Counted from the first letter of the stretch, positions 1 through 9,395 are shown. The stretch: 64,000 bases of DNA from Clostridium sp. chh4-2 (GCF_002899675.1 NZ_PKUU01000016.1:1-64000); one strand, 5' to 3'. Made by a program: numbers and translations. Notes: generated by a model from the letters alone, not told the origin.

Positions 1-155
1 TCTTTCTGTACTTGCGTGCCTAAGAATCACTAAAGGGGTTCCATACGATCCCAATTGTCCTTTTTTCATTCTCCCCCCGCCCGGGTTCCCGTAAAGACCG
101 CCTCTCCCTTCCCCGCATCCCGATTCCGGGCTGGTTTTCGCTAGCCTGGTTAAAA
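1..155 (-). repeat. Copy A of a left-end repeat family (may start before the window)
   Basis: Read on the minus strand this stretch resembles two other copies at 265-403 and 484-615. The clearest match is a 21-base block (33-53) whose exact reverse complement is at 347-367. Next to it is a weaker shared tail of the form CTTAG...CGCAAG...AAAGA, which reaches position 1, so the copy may begin outside the window. A GGGGAAG/GGCGG-rich middle is also shared but diverged. No credible gene lies here. Function is unknown. Confidence 0.6.
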
Positions 156-296
156 ACAATAAATGTGCTTAGGTAGTTGTATAGAACCGCATTTACATAG
201 ATCTTCAAGGGATTTTCAGAAATGCCTTCACGGTTGATGTAAAAACTTACTCACTACTCCACCAAATCTTTTTTACCCTTAGCTAGCCAAGCAACA

Positions 297-591
297 GCCG
301 GAAAGAAGGGGAAGCCCAGGCGGGCGGCGGAAGTAATCGGCGAAATGGGATCGTATGGAACCCCTTAGATGTACTTAGATCCGCAAGGATAAAAAGAGAC
401 AGGTAGAAACTGAATTCCGAATCAGGTTCTAAGCGCCCCTTGAGCAGTGAAGTCATAAGGAGTTCACTGCGAATGGGCGCGGTCCTGTCTCTTTTTGTCC
501 TTGCGGGTCTTAGTACATCTTAGGGGCGAATCCCGAATCCCATTTTGCCGATTACTTCCGCCACCCGCCTGGGCTTCCCCTTCTTTCCGGC
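297..591. repeat. Large imperfect hairpin: two inverted repeat copies with ~107 bp arms
   Basis: The arm at 297-403 is matched in reverse complement by 484-591 with only scattered differences; long blocks are identical, such as the GGAAAGAAGGGGAAGCCCAG block. The ~80 base centre is itself palindromic: GCGCCC...GCAGTGAA near 434 pairs with TTCACTGC...GGGCGC near 463-480. The whole can fold as one ~300-base hairpin. It ends just downstream of the AraC gene's 3' end, and a small AGTTAAA/TTTAACT dyad follows at 603-621. It could be a MITE-like element or a structured RNA; no coding capacity is seen. Confidence 0.7.
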
Positions 592-626
592 GTACCTTCG
601 CCAGTTAAAAAAAGATTTAACTGAAA

Positions 627-2912
627 TTACATTACGTCGTTGCGGTAGTCGGTTGCGGTGATTCCGGTGAGGTTTTGGAAGTTTCGCCTGAAGGATCTGG
701 AATTGGAGAAGCCGACCATGAGGGCGATTTCGTCTACGTTAATATTTGTTGTGCGTAAAAGCTCTTTTGCGTGATTGATTCTTACGTTGTTGATATAGGA
801 CAGAAGCCCTTCTTTCGTATTGTTTTTAAATATTTTTGACATATAATTAGGGGACAGATTAACGGCTTCCGCAACGGAAGTAACGTTTAAATTGTAATCG
901 GTATAGTAATTTTCAACATAATTTTTTATCTTCTTTACCAGTTGGTTTTCCCGGTCCTGAATATTATCCGATAAGTTCAGGTTCTGTTCGCACAGATAGT
1001 GAAGCAATTGGTTGATATGTGACTCATAGGCCTCCAGTGTATTGCAGTTTAAGGAGTTTGCCAGGTAAGATTCAACGGTATCTCTGGTTATTTGGCTGAT
1101 ATAGTCTCCGGAATCCATGAGAATGGTGGCAATCAGGGAGTAAACATTGTAACGCACAATTATTTTTGAACAATTGTAGTTCTGCAGATAGTTTATATAG
1201 CTGTGTACTGAGGCAGCTGCTCTATCATAATCATGCTGGAATACGGCCAGATTGATTTCTTTGGAATATTCGCTGAACTTTGTATTGGAGAAAATGTGCT
1301 TTTGTTTCGATTGGGACGTGGGGTAAACGCCGGAAACATTTTTGGCGTAATGTTCCTCAAAGGTTGTAATTACATCGGAATAAAAAGCTGAGGTTTGTTC
1401 AAAATTTTCAAAAGTCTGGCTGACTGTAATAAATAGGTCAATATGAAACTGGTTTTGGAAAAAATCATATATTTGATTCAGCGAGCTAAGGCCGGATCGG
1501 TTCCAATCTTCAAGCTGTTTATCGTTCAGTATAAAAAAGAATACATGGAAAAATTCATCCTGAATATGTTCATGCGGCAGTTGATCATGCAATATCTCAT
1601 CCGAAACGTTAGTAATGGCGAACTGAAGAAGTTCCCAGTTTTTCATTATATCATCGGATGAAAAACTGTGACTGTCGGCATAGATAGAGGCAATTACAAA
1701 ATGTTTGCCGGAAAAATCCAGGTTCATCTCGGCGTTAATATCATTTTCCTGAATATGAAAGTTAATGCCTTTTAATTTAGAGTAAAAATAGAGTTCACGG
1801 ACATTTTTTGATATATCGTTTAATTTATTCTGCATGAACTGATTTAATCGGTGCATTTCACCTTGATAAAGTTCTATCTGCTGAAATTCATTTTGTTCAT
1901 CCGTTTTAATTGAAGTTGGTATAAAATTCATGATTCTTTTTATGGGCCGGTAATTACGATACTGCGTGTAGATAACGATCGTAATTCCGATTAACAGGGA
2001 GATGATAGCGCTTGCAAGCGTAACATTGCGCATCAACAGAGAATCCTGAAGATAAAGCGCCCGGGGAGTACATAATACGTAAAACCAGCCTGTAATGGGA
2101 GAAGTGGCATAATAGCAGTAGTAATTTTCTCCGTTCAGGACCAAATCAGAAGTTTCCGGGCTGGATACCGGAAGCGGATGGGAAATGTCTAATTGGGTGC
2201 CGAATTGGTTGATTATAGTGCCATCCTGATTACATATAAAAAAAGTTCTGTCAGGAAGGCCGGTAAGGTCATCCTCGATAAAATCCATAGGTGAGGAAAC
2301 CAAAAGATTGTAATTAGCGGTTTCCTTATATATAAAGGGGCTGGTACAGCCAAAGACGATAGAATCCTTACCCGCATTTTTATAGCTGCAGTAATCTGAG
2401 AAAAAATAAGATGATTTTGAATAATCATCTCCGATCAATGAAAGCCAGTCATTATAGGATATCATGTTTTTGTTCGAAGCGTAGTACATGGAATTGTAAA
2501 TGGAAGATGCCGTATTGGAAACTCCAGTGGTGATGACATAATCCCTGTAAGGATAATAGATCAGTATATTGATATCGTTGTAGACATAATTGTAGCTGTT
2601 AAGCTCATCATAGCAGGTTTGAGCCAGGTCAAAAAACTCATCGGAATCCCAGGAATTAGACAGCTTGATAAAATTGTCGTCGAGCAGCAGGAGATAACTT
2701 AAATTCCGGATGCTCTGCAGCTTATTGTCAATGGCGTTCTGCATATGGGATAGAATAATATTGCTGCTGTTTTTAACCTGTTCGTTAATTATTTTTCTGC
2801 TGATATAGTAATTGACAATGATGGTGATAAATGGAATGAGCAGTATGAGAATACAGGTCATAATCCATTGCAGCAAAACCGTTTTCGTTCGTGTGAGCAT
2901 TAAATTTTTCAT
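627..2912 (-). CDS. Membrane-anchored AraC-family regulator (YesN-like sensor)
   Basis: A 761-residue one-component regulator. One membrane helix lies near residues 12-35, then an extracytoplasmic sensor region, a second helix near 295-320, a cytoplasmic linker, and two C-terminal AraC helix-turn-helix motifs at about 660-755 (SPNYMSKIFKNNTKEG, then VGFSNSRSFRRNFQNLTG). Proteins of this build switch on neighbouring oligosaccharide importers when the sensor detects the sugar or a loaded binding protein. It is divergent from the importer at 3156-6745, its likely target. A GGGGTGATG ribosome site precedes the ATG. The ligand cannot be deduced. Confidence 0.88.
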   Translation of the reverse strand: MKNLMLTRTKTVLLQWIMTCILILLIPFITIIVNYYISRKIINEQVKNSSNIILSHMQNAIDNKLQSIRNLSYLLLLDDNFIKLSNSWDSDEFFDLAQTCYDELNSYNYVYNDINILIYYPYRDYVITTGVSNTASSIYNSMYYASNKNMISYNDWLSLIGDDYSKSSYFFSDYCSYKNAGKDSIVFGCTSPFIYKETANYNLLVSSPMDFIEDDLTGLPDRTFFICNQDGTIINQFGTQLDISHPLPVSSPETSDLVLNGENYYCYYATSPITGWFYVLCTPRALYLQDSLLMRNVTLASAIISLLIGITIVIYTQYRNYRPIKRIMNFIPTSIKTDEQNEFQQIELYQGEMHRLNQFMQNKLNDISKNVRELYFYSKLKGINFHIQENDINAEMNLDFSGKHFVIASIYADSHSFSSDDIMKNWELLQFAITNVSDEILHDQLPHEHIQDEFFHVFFFILNDKQLEDWNRSGLSSLNQIYDFFQNQFHIDLFITVSQTFENFEQTSAFYSDVITTFEEHYAKNVSGVYPTSQSKQKHIFSNTKFSEYSKEINLAVFQHDYDRAAASVHSYINYLQNYNCSKIIVRYNVYSLIATILMDSGDYISQITRDTVESYLANSLNCNTLEAYESHINQLLHYLCEQNLNLSDNIQDRENQLVKKIKNYVENYYTDYNLNVTSVAEAVNLSPNYMSKIFKNNTKEGLLSYINNVRINHAKELLRTTNINVDEIALMVGFSNSRSFRRNFQNLTGITATDYRNDVM

Positions 2913-2966
2913 GCTGTCATCACCCCTTTTTTAAGAATATAATTTTGATTCCGGGTTAGTAAACAG

Positions 2967-2995
2967 ATTATAATATATTAAAAAAATAATGTCCA
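2967..2995 (-). promoter_or_regulatory. Predicted promoter of the AraC regulator
   Basis: On the minus strand TGGACA (2995-2990) and TATAAT (2972-2967) are 17 bases apart, close to the sigma-A consensus. The -35 region touches one of the TTGTC motifs at 2997-3001, so autoregulation is possible. Confidence 0.55.
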
Positions 2996-2996
2996 G

Positions 2997-3086
2997 GACA
3001 ATAAAAAAGATGGGAGGACAAAATCAGTTATAACAAAAAATAATGTTGTCTTTTGGCCTTTAATGCGTGGTATTGTCTCTTATAAT
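2997..3086 (+). promoter_or_regulatory. TTGTC motif cluster and activator-type promoter of the importer
   Basis: A perfect -10 TATAAT lies at 3081-3086, but the matching -35 position (3058-3063) reads CTTTAA, far from consensus, as expected for a promoter that needs an activator. Four TTGTC motifs lie around it: 2997-3001 and 3017-3021 on the minus strand, 3046-3050 and 3073-3077 on the plus strand. These are candidate half-sites for the divergent AraC protein; binding is inferred. Confidence 0.45.
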
Positions 3087-3155
3087 ACAGAAAGATATCC
3101 GATAAAATGAAATCAGAACAGATAATCGGAAGGTTATGACAAATAGGAGGTATTT

Positions 3156-4838
3156 ATGATAATGAAAAAGCAATTTAGAAAATTAGCTGCAATAAGCGCC
3201 GCGATTTCTATGGCAGCTTTAACTATGAGCGGATGCGGAGGAGCTTCCAATGGAGGAGGAACAACTTCTGCTTTAGAGCCCGCCCAAACAAAGCTGGCTT
3301 TAGAAGCGGGACAGGAGACAACGCAAAGTGTTGAGGGAGATATAGCCGTGACATATCCTCTTAATGCAGGCGAAAAGCTGACCTTTGGCATGCCGCTTGC
3401 GAAAGAATGGTCTGACCGGTACGACAGCTGGACGGATCTTCCTATAGGGAAAGCAATACAGGAAGAGACGGGAATTGAACTGGAAATGGTACATGTGGAA
3501 AATAATACGGCAATGAATCTTTTATTTGCCTCAGGCGAGCTGCCGGACATTGTTCTGTTCAATTTTCAGAGCAATTACAGCGGAGGTGAGAGCAAGGCGA
3601 TCGAAGACGGAATTATCTTCCCTATGGACGCGGAATTTTTGCAAAAAAATGCTCCGGATTACTGGGCGGTGCTCAATTCGGATGAAGATATTATGAAAGG
3701 GAGTACCAATCAGAAGAATCAGGTGTTTGGATTTACTTTTATAATGGGCGATGACAGGTGTAAAACCGGCTATGGTTTAACGGTGAGGGATGACTGGTGT
3801 GAAGAACTGGGGCTTGATGTGACTGAGATTGATACGGCGCAGGAATTTCATGATATGCTGGCATCATTTAAGAACGAATTAGGTGTGGCAGTTCCATTTA
3901 CCATTACGGCTGAGAATTTGACGGAACTTTTGGACTATGGCGTGATTACATCACCGTTTGGCTTGGTAACCAGGGATATTTATCAGGTGGACGGCAAGGT
4001 GCATGTGGGATATGCGGAACAGGAATATAAGGATGTGCTGCAGTATTTGAACCAGCTGTACAGTGAAGGATTGTTGGACCCCAACTTCTCAACTACGGAT
4101 AAAGAAACGGTTACGGCGAATATGCTGTCAGGCACATCCGGCGCATCCAGCGGAGCGTTGGGAGGAGGTATCGGAACCTGGCTGCAGACGAATAAAGATG
4201 TAGATGATTACAGTTTAGCAGGCATTCATAACCTGGTAAAAAATGACGGTGAGAAATCTTTATATGGATTTTACAAGACGGATGTAATCGGTAAGACCGC
4301 GGTGATAACCACAAGCTGTAAAAACAAGGAACTGGCAGCCCAATTTTTGAATTACGGATATACGGACCCAGGGCATATGACATATGTATTTGGCATTGAA
4401 GGGGAAAGTTACGATATGGAAAGCGGAGAACCCGTTTATACAGATTACATCATGAATAATCCGGATGGACTGACTGTTAAAAAGGCGATGTCGGAATACA
4501 CGCTTTCCTGGGACAACGGCCCGTTTGTCCAGGATATCAAGCAGAAGGAGCAGACAGGCGGTATGCCGGAACAGTTAGAAGCCTGGAAGATCTGGGAAGA
4601 TACTACTGTGGATGAGTATTTCCTTCCTAAAATTATTATTGCACAGGATAATTTATCTGAATACAGCAACTTAAAGAGTGATATCACTACTTATGTAAAG
4701 GAAATGACGATTAAATTTATCCGCGGTACGGAACCGATCGAAAATTATGATAAATATCTGGAAAATTTAAAAGCAATGGGCGTTGACCGGTTATTAGAAA
4801 TTGTTCAAAAAGCAACGGATGAGTATTATACAAGATAA
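3156..4838 (+). CDS. Extracellular sugar-binding lipoprotein of an ABC importer
   Basis: A 560-residue substrate-binding protein of the large LplA/YtcQ-type group. The N-terminus is a lipoprotein signal ending in LTMSGC, with Cys27 as the predicted lipidated residue, then a Gly/Ser/Thr-rich linker. The following region (LTFGMPLAKEWSDRYD, ELPDIVLFNF) is typical of solute-binding family 1. It is first in an operon with two permeases; no ATPase is encoded, so a shared MsmX-like ATPase elsewhere is expected. AGGAGG at 3145-3150 could serve ATG 3156 or the ATG two codons later. The sugar is unknown, probably an oligosaccharide. Confidence 0.88.
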   Translation: MIMKKQFRKLAAISAAISMAALTMSGCGGASNGGGTTSALEPAQTKLALEAGQETTQSVEGDIAVTYPLNAGEKLTFGMPLAKEWSDRYDSWTDLPIGKAIQEETGIELEMVHVENNTAMNLLFASGELPDIVLFNFQSNYSGGESKAIEDGIIFPMDAEFLQKNAPDYWAVLNSDEDIMKGSTNQKNQVFGFTFIMGDDRCKTGYGLTVRDDWCEELGLDVTEIDTAQEFHDMLASFKNELGVAVPFTITAENLTELLDYGVITSPFGLVTRDIYQVDGKVHVGYAEQEYKDVLQYLNQLYSEGLLDPNFSTTDKETVTANMLSGTSGASSGALGGGIGTWLQTNKDVDDYSLAGIHNLVKNDGEKSLYGFYKTDVIGKTAVITTSCKNKELAAQFLNYGYTDPGHMTYVFGIEGESYDMESGEPVYTDYIMNNPDGLTVKKAMSEYTLSWDNGPFVQDIKQKEQTGGMPEQLEAWKIWEDTTVDEYFLPKIIIAQDNLSEYSNLKSDITTYVKEMTIKFIRGTEPIENYDKYLENLKAMGVDRLLEIVQKATDEYYTR

Positions 4839-4852
4839 TCATGGAATGATCT

Positions 4853-4886
4853 CAGTGCGCCGCCTGATATTAATGGCGGTGCGCTG
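4853..4886 (+). other. Intercistronic stem-loop between binding-protein and permease genes
   Basis: CAGTGCGCCGCC and GGCGGTGCGCTG form a 12-pair stem (with wobble/mismatch) around a 10-base loop. No T-run follows, so it is unlikely to be a full terminator. Such hairpins often stabilise the binding-protein message relative to the permeases. Confidence 0.6.
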
Positions 4887-4903
4887 AATGAGCAGGAGCT
4901 AAT

Positions 4904-5854
4904 ATGAAAAAAGACAATATTTATAAAGAACCTTTTGGACTGAGACTGAAAAAGGATTTGAAGAAAAACTATGGAGCCTACCTGCTTTTTCTCCCGGTGG
5001 CGTTATATTATCTGATGTTTGCGTATAAGCCAATGTACGGTATTCTGGTAGCTTTCAAGGACTATGTTCCGATGAAGGGAATCTGGGGAAGCCCGTGGAC
5101 CAGCCATCATGGGTTAGGACATTTCCTGTCATTTTTTCAGTCGTTCTATTTTGGGCGTGTATTAAAAAATACATTGATAATCAGCCTGACCACATTACTG
5201 GTAACATTTCCTGCGCCAATCATACTTGCACTTTTGCTGAATGAGGTCAGGAACAGGAAGTTCAAAAAATGCATTCAGACAGTGTCGTATATGCCTCATT
5301 TTATATCTTTAGTTGTAATCTGCAGCATGATTCGCCTGTTTGTGGCGGATCATGGACTTATCACCGGATTTTTAAAATCATTGGGACTTGTGGATGGAAC
5401 TTATTCCTTATTATCTATGGAGAATTATTTTGTTCCGATTTATGTGATTTCCGGTCTGTGGCAGACAATTGGATGGAGCGCCATCATATACATATCAGCG
5501 CTGGCAGGAATTGACCAGGGACTTTATGAGGCGGCAAGAATGGATGGAGCCAATAAATTCAAACAAATGCTGCATGTTACAATACCGGGTTTAATGCCCA
5601 CAATTATTATGCTGTTCATATTGAGGATCGGGCAGGTTATGAGTATTGGACATGAAAAAATAATTCTTTTGTATAATGAGGAAATATATGCTACGGCAGA
5701 TGTTATTTCATCGTTTGTTTACAGAAAAGGACTGTTGGAGTACAACTGGGGCTTTAGTACGGCGGTCGGATTGTTTAATTCTGTCATTAACTTTGCGCTG
5801 GTGATCATAGCAAATAAGATATCCAGAAAGACAATTGATATGGGATTGTGGTAG
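4904..5854 (+). CDS. ABC sugar permease, LplB type
   Basis: A 316-residue inner-membrane permease with six predicted helices. The N-terminal pattern (YGAYLLFLPVALYYLMFAYKPMYG) and the EAA loop (YEAARMDGANKFKQMLHVTIPG, about 222-243) are those of LplB-type subunits of oligosaccharide importers. It pairs with the permease that starts 9 bases after its stop, and receives substrate from the lipoprotein encoded upstream. A GCAGGAG ribosome site supports the ATG. Substrate is not deducible. Confidence 0.88.
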   Translation: MKKDNIYKEPFGLRLKKDLKKNYGAYLLFLPVALYYLMFAYKPMYGILVAFKDYVPMKGIWGSPWTSHHGLGHFLSFFQSFYFGRVLKNTLIISLTTLLVTFPAPIILALLLNEVRNRKFKKCIQTVSYMPHFISLVVICSMIRLFVADHGLITGFLKSLGLVDGTYSLLSMENYFVPIYVISGLWQTIGWSAIIYISALAGIDQGLYEAARMDGANKFKQMLHVTIPGLMPTIIMLFILRIGQVMSIGHEKIILLYNEEIYATADVISSFVYRKGLLEYNWGFSTAVGLFNSVINFALVIIANKISRKTIDMGLW

Positions 5855-5863
5855 GAGAAAATT

Positions 5864-6745
5864 ATGGCATATAAAAGTAAAGGATATACGATATTTACCG
5901 TTTTTAACTATATCATTTTGATAATAATAGGAATTGCCTGTTTATATCCGCTGTATTATGTGGTCATTGCTTCTGTCAGTGATCCGGTGAAGCTGATCGG
6001 ACATGACGGCCTTCTCATTCTTCCCCTTAAAAACATGACTTTGGCCGGTTACCGCATGGTATTTCAGAACAAACTGGTGTTGAGCGGTTACCGCAATACG
6101 CTTATCATCCTGGTTACCGGGATAATGGTAAATATGGTGCTTACCGTACTGGGCGCTTATGTGCTGTCCCTGCGTAAGCTGCTTTTAAGAAAACCGCTCA
6201 CGATATTTATCATTATAACCATGTATTTCAGCGGCGGTATGATTCCTGCATATTTAAATATAAAAGATTTGGGCATGATGGATTCTATTCTGGCATTGAT
6301 CATTCCAAATGCAATCAATACAAGTAATCTGTTGATTATGAGGAGCGCATTTATGTCAATGCCGGAAAGTCTGGCAGAGGCCGCAGAGATTGACGGCGCA
6401 TCTCACGGACAAATTTTAATCCGCGTCATGATACCGCTTGTAAAGGCCACTTTGGCAGTATTGGTCCTTTACTATGGGGTAGCGCATTGGAATTCCTGGT
6501 TTAACGCTTCTATTTATCTTCGTTCAAGCGCTAAATTTCCCCTTCAACTGGTTCTCAGGAACATATTGATTGAGGGCCAGACCAATGATATGCTCAGCGA
6601 CGTGGGTAGTGCGGATAATCCTCAGGCCGTGCAGCTTCTGAAATACTCGCTGATTGTTGTGAGCACGCTGCCGATAATGTGTATTTATCCATTTTTACAG
6701 AAATTTTTTGAAAAGGGCGTGATGTTAGGCGCAGTAAAAGGGTGA
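5864..6745 (+). CDS. ABC sugar permease, YtcP/CarB type
   Basis: A 293-residue second permease of the same importer, with six predicted helices and the EAA loop AEAAEIDGASHGQILIRVMIP. The ending EKGVMLGAVKG is the usual C-terminus of this subfamily; the permease at 51643-52539 ends almost identically. TAGGAGAAAATT precedes its ATG. With the preceding permease it forms the membrane channel; energy must come from an ATPase encoded elsewhere. Confidence 0.88.
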   Translation: MAYKSKGYTIFTVFNYIILIIIGIACLYPLYYVVIASVSDPVKLIGHDGLLILPLKNMTLAGYRMVFQNKLVLSGYRNTLIILVTGIMVNMVLTVLGAYVLSLRKLLLRKPLTIFIIITMYFSGGMIPAYLNIKDLGMMDSILALIIPNAINTSNLLIMRSAFMSMPESLAEAAEIDGASHGQILIRVMIPLVKATLAVLVLYYGVAHWNSWFNASIYLRSSAKFPLQLVLRNILIEGQTNDMLSDVGSADNPQAVQLLKYSLIVVSTLPIMCIYPFLQKFFEKGVMLGAVKG

Positions 6746-6765
6746 CGGAAGCAAAAGGATGAAAA

Positions 6766-6823
6766 GGACAGCTCAGGCTGTTCTTTTTTTGTATCATAGG
6801 AAAGTGCTCCTATGATACAAAAA
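6766..6823. terminator. Double hairpin terminator after the first sugar importer
   Basis: GGACAGC/GCTGTTC near 6767-6783 is followed by a long T-run (6784-6790). That T-run begins a second, perfect hairpin with 16-base arms (6786-6801 and 6808-6823) and a 6-base loop. The first fits an intrinsic terminator on the plus strand; the second can work on both strands. Confidence 0.75.
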
Positions 6824-6845
6824 GCCCTCCGGGCAGGATTGCACT

Positions 6846-6911
6846 GCGGCGGTGAGGTATAATGTCGCTGAAGCGACCCGCCGCAGGCGGAGAATCCCGC
6901 AAGCGGGATTC
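6846..6911. repeat. GC-rich palindromic intergenic element
   Basis: Three nested or adjacent dyads: GCGGCGG (6846-6852) with CCGCCGC (6878-6884); inside it GTCGCT/AGCGAC (6864-6869, 6872-6877); then GAATCCCGC/GCGGGATTC (6892-6900, 6903-6911) with a 2-base loop. Together they make a compact structured block like an intergenic palindromic repeat. The rest of 6824-7059 shows only an A/T-rich stretch before the next gene. Confidence 0.55.
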
Positions 6912-7059
6912 TTTCTTATGAAAATCGTTTGAGATCCTTTTACAATGCAGGATGAACAGCGGAATTAAAAGTTACATTGACAGAAATAATGTAATTATTT
7001 ATTATTAAAAAATATACAAAAGTTGATAAATCCCGGCAAATATAAGGAGAAAACCAAGA

Positions 7060-8154
7060 ATGAAATACATTTGTTCAAAATGCGGAAAAGAAGAATCTGT
7101 AACAACCCTGAAACCCTCCTGCCAATGCGGCGGATTATGGAAACTGGACTTTAAAGCTTCGGCCTTCACCCCAGAGCTTATAGACCGGGATACATGGGGG
7201 ATTTTCCGGTACCGGGCGTTTATGCCTCTTCTGGATGATTCCTGGAAGAACATCACCCTTGGAGAGGGAATGACTCCCGTCATCCGTTTCTCGGATGATG
7301 TTTTGCTGAAAATGGACTATTTTATGCCCACTTTATCCTTTAAGGACCGGGGAGCGGCAGTTCTCGTATCCCACTGTAAATCCATAGGCGTGGATTTTGT
7401 GGTGCAGGACAGCAGCGGCAATGCAGGGAACAGCGTTGCGGCTTATTGTGCAAAAGCAGGGATTGGATGTGAGATATTCGTGCCGGAAGGAACGTCGCCC
7501 AAGAAGATCGATATGATAAAATCCCACGGGGCTGAGGTCCATGTTGTGCCCGGTTCCAGAGACCACTGTGCGGATGTGTGCCGTTCAAAAGTGAAAGAAG
7601 AAGGGAAATATTATGCAAACCATGTATATAATCCATTCTTCTATGAAGGAACTAAGACTTATATTTATGAAATATTTGAACAGCTCCACAGAATTCCGGA
7701 ACATCTTTTCATTCCGTTAGGCAACGGGACGCTGTTTATCGGGGCAATTAAGGCGCTGGAAGAATTTTTGGAAAACGGAATCATCGGCAGGATGCCTCAG
7801 ATTGTGGCTGTCCAAAGCGAATATTGTGCTCCTTTTATGAAAGCGGTGGAACTGCACAGCCATAAGCCTGAGAAAGTGGAGGTAAAGCCCACCATGGCGG
7901 AAGGAATTGCCATCGGAGTGCCGATGAGAGGAGCGGAAATCCTGGAGTATATCTATAAATATAAGATCCGGGTGATTACCGCTCCGGAAAACCGTATTCT
8001 GGAAGCAAGGGCGGCCTTGGCGGCTAAGGGAATCTACTGCGAGCATACAACGGCTGCATCTTATGCAGCATATCAGAAGTATTGTGAAGTATATGGGCCG
8101 GCAAGGGATGCCCTTCTCTCCATGTGCGGAGCCGGTTTAAAATCCGATCATTAA
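7060..8154 (+). CDS. Threonine synthase-like PLP-dependent enzyme
   Basis: A 364-residue fold-type II PLP enzyme. The N-terminus has a zinc-ribbon-like pattern (CSKCG, then CQCGG). The PLP lysine is in SFKDRGA (about 89-95), the cofactor loop is SSGNAGNS, and a Gly-rich phosphate region is PLGNGTLF. This matches threonine synthases that convert O-phosphohomoserine to threonine. Related enzymes such as cysteate synthase share the motifs, and there are no threonine-pathway neighbours, so the substrate is uncertain. The gene appears monocistronic, closely followed by a WYL regulator; TAAGGAGAAAACCAAG precedes the ATG. Confidence 0.75.
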   Translation: MKYICSKCGKEESVTTLKPSCQCGGLWKLDFKASAFTPELIDRDTWGIFRYRAFMPLLDDSWKNITLGEGMTPVIRFSDDVLLKMDYFMPTLSFKDRGAAVLVSHCKSIGVDFVVQDSSGNAGNSVAAYCAKAGIGCEIFVPEGTSPKKIDMIKSHGAEVHVVPGSRDHCADVCRSKVKEEGKYYANHVYNPFFYEGTKTYIYEIFEQLHRIPEHLFIPLGNGTLFIGAIKALEEFLENGIIGRMPQIVAVQSEYCAPFMKAVELHSHKPEKVEVKPTMAEGIAIGVPMRGAEILEYIYKYKIRVITAPENRILEARAALAAKGIYCEHTTAASYAAYQKYCEVYGPARDALLSMCGAGLKSDH

Positions 8155-8230
8155 ATATAAGACAATGACAATTTCTGTCATTCCGGCATCTTATAATAAT
8201 CTTCAAAAGGATTATACGATGGGGGTAAAT

Positions 8231-9199
8231 ATGAAAACAGGAAAAGCCAATTTAAAATACGACAGAATGCTGGATCTGTATATGCGTTTGTCGGACGGAG
8301 AGATCATTAATAAAGAAGATGCGGCCAAAGAATACCAGGTGGACTGCCGATCCATACAGAGGGATATCGACGCGCTGAGGAATTTTTTCTCGAATCAGAC
8401 AGTCAGCCGCGGTGAGATTGCAGAAATTGTGTATGACAGGGAGAAAAAAGGGTACCGCCTGGAATTTGCAAAGAAAATCAGGCTTACCAATGCGGAATTA
8501 TTTACCGTTGTGAAGCTGCTTTTAGAGAGCCGTTCCCTGGATTCTTCAGAGATGAAGCCGCTGATCGGCAAGCTTTTGGATGCCTGCGTTCCGCCTTCAG
8601 AGAAGAAGAAAATGACTGAGCTGGTCAATAATGAACTTTTCCACTACACAGGCCCCCATCATAAGCGGATTTTGGTGGATAAGATATGGGAACTGAGCGA
8701 AGCCATGTATGCGCATAGGAAGCTGGATATGAGATACCGGCGTTTAGACGGCGTGGAGACGCAGAAAACAGTCAAGCCGGTGGGGCTTATGGCGTCGGAA
8801 TATTATTTTTATCTGGCGGGATTTGAAAAGGACTGCGATAAGGATCATGCCGGATATCCCACGATCTACCGGATTGACCGGATCGAAAGCTATCGGGTGT
8901 TAAATGAAACATTTTCCATTCCTTATAAGGACCGGATTGAAGAAGGGGAATTTCGGAAAAAGATGCCGTTTATGTTCAGCGGGCCGCTCACAAGGGTGGA
9001 ATTCATTTATCGGGGAATGGATATTAACACAGTGCTGGACCGGCTTCCGTCTGCGGAATATAAAAAGCGGGAAGACGGTACATATCTTGTAAAAATGGAA
9101 GTGTACGGAATCTATGGGATCAGCATGTGGCTGGGAAGCCAGGGCGATAAAGTGGAGGTGCTGGCCGGAATCGGTGACAGGAAAGGAAGCAAAGAATAA
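8231..9199 (+). CDS. WYL-domain transcriptional regulator
   Basis: About 322 residues from the ATG at 8231, chosen because GGGGGT lies just upstream; the frame is open further back but without a ribosome site. The N-terminus is a DeoR-like winged helix (VDCRSIQRDIDALRNFF). The central region (VKPVGLMASEYYFYLAGF ... YRIDRIESYRVL) is a WYL domain, thought to sense nucleotides or nucleic acid, and a WCX-like C-terminus follows. It lies 76 bases after the PLP enzyme and ends at a clear terminator. Targets are unknown. Confidence 0.85.
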   Translation: MKTGKANLKYDRMLDLYMRLSDGEIINKEDAAKEYQVDCRSIQRDIDALRNFFSNQTVSRGEIAEIVYDREKKGYRLEFAKKIRLTNAELFTVVKLLLESRSLDSSEMKPLIGKLLDACVPPSEKKKMTELVNNELFHYTGPHHKRILVDKIWELSEAMYAHRKLDMRYRRLDGVETQKTVKPVGLMASEYYFYLAGFEKDCDKDHAGYPTIYRIDRIESYRVLNETFSIPYKDRIEEGEFRKKMPFMFSGPLTRVEFIYRGMDINTVLDRLPSAEYKKREDGTYLVKMEVYGIYGISMWLGSQGDKVEVLAGIGDRKGSKE

Positions 9200-9222
9200 A
9201 TTAATAAATCATAGGTATCAGA

Positions 9223-9268
9223 GAAAAGCTGTTCGGAATCCAAGACGGAGGATGAACGGCTTTTTTTG
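9223..9268 (+). terminator. Intrinsic terminator after the WYL regulator
   Basis: AAAGCTGTTC pairs with GAACGGCTTT (one wobble) and is followed by TTTTTTT ending near 9267. Confidence 0.75.
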
Positions 9269-9395
9269 TCTGGAAAAAACTCAAAATCTGTAATTATAAA
9301 TTTCGGAATGACATCAGTTGTCGTTTTTGATTATTATACTAAAATCAGAACGGGTCGGCAGTTAGATTATTTTCTTTGTGGATGGAGGAAGAGGA

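Noticed and set aside
20-208. 62-residue reading frame on the minus strand in the left-end repeat
   Set aside because: It lies inside the repeat, has Arg/Gly-rich composition from GC-rich DNA, and lacks a convincing ribosome site.
7060-8154. Firm naming as thrC
   Set aside because: The motifs are shared by related PLP enzymes and no threonine-pathway gene is adjacent, so no symbol is given.
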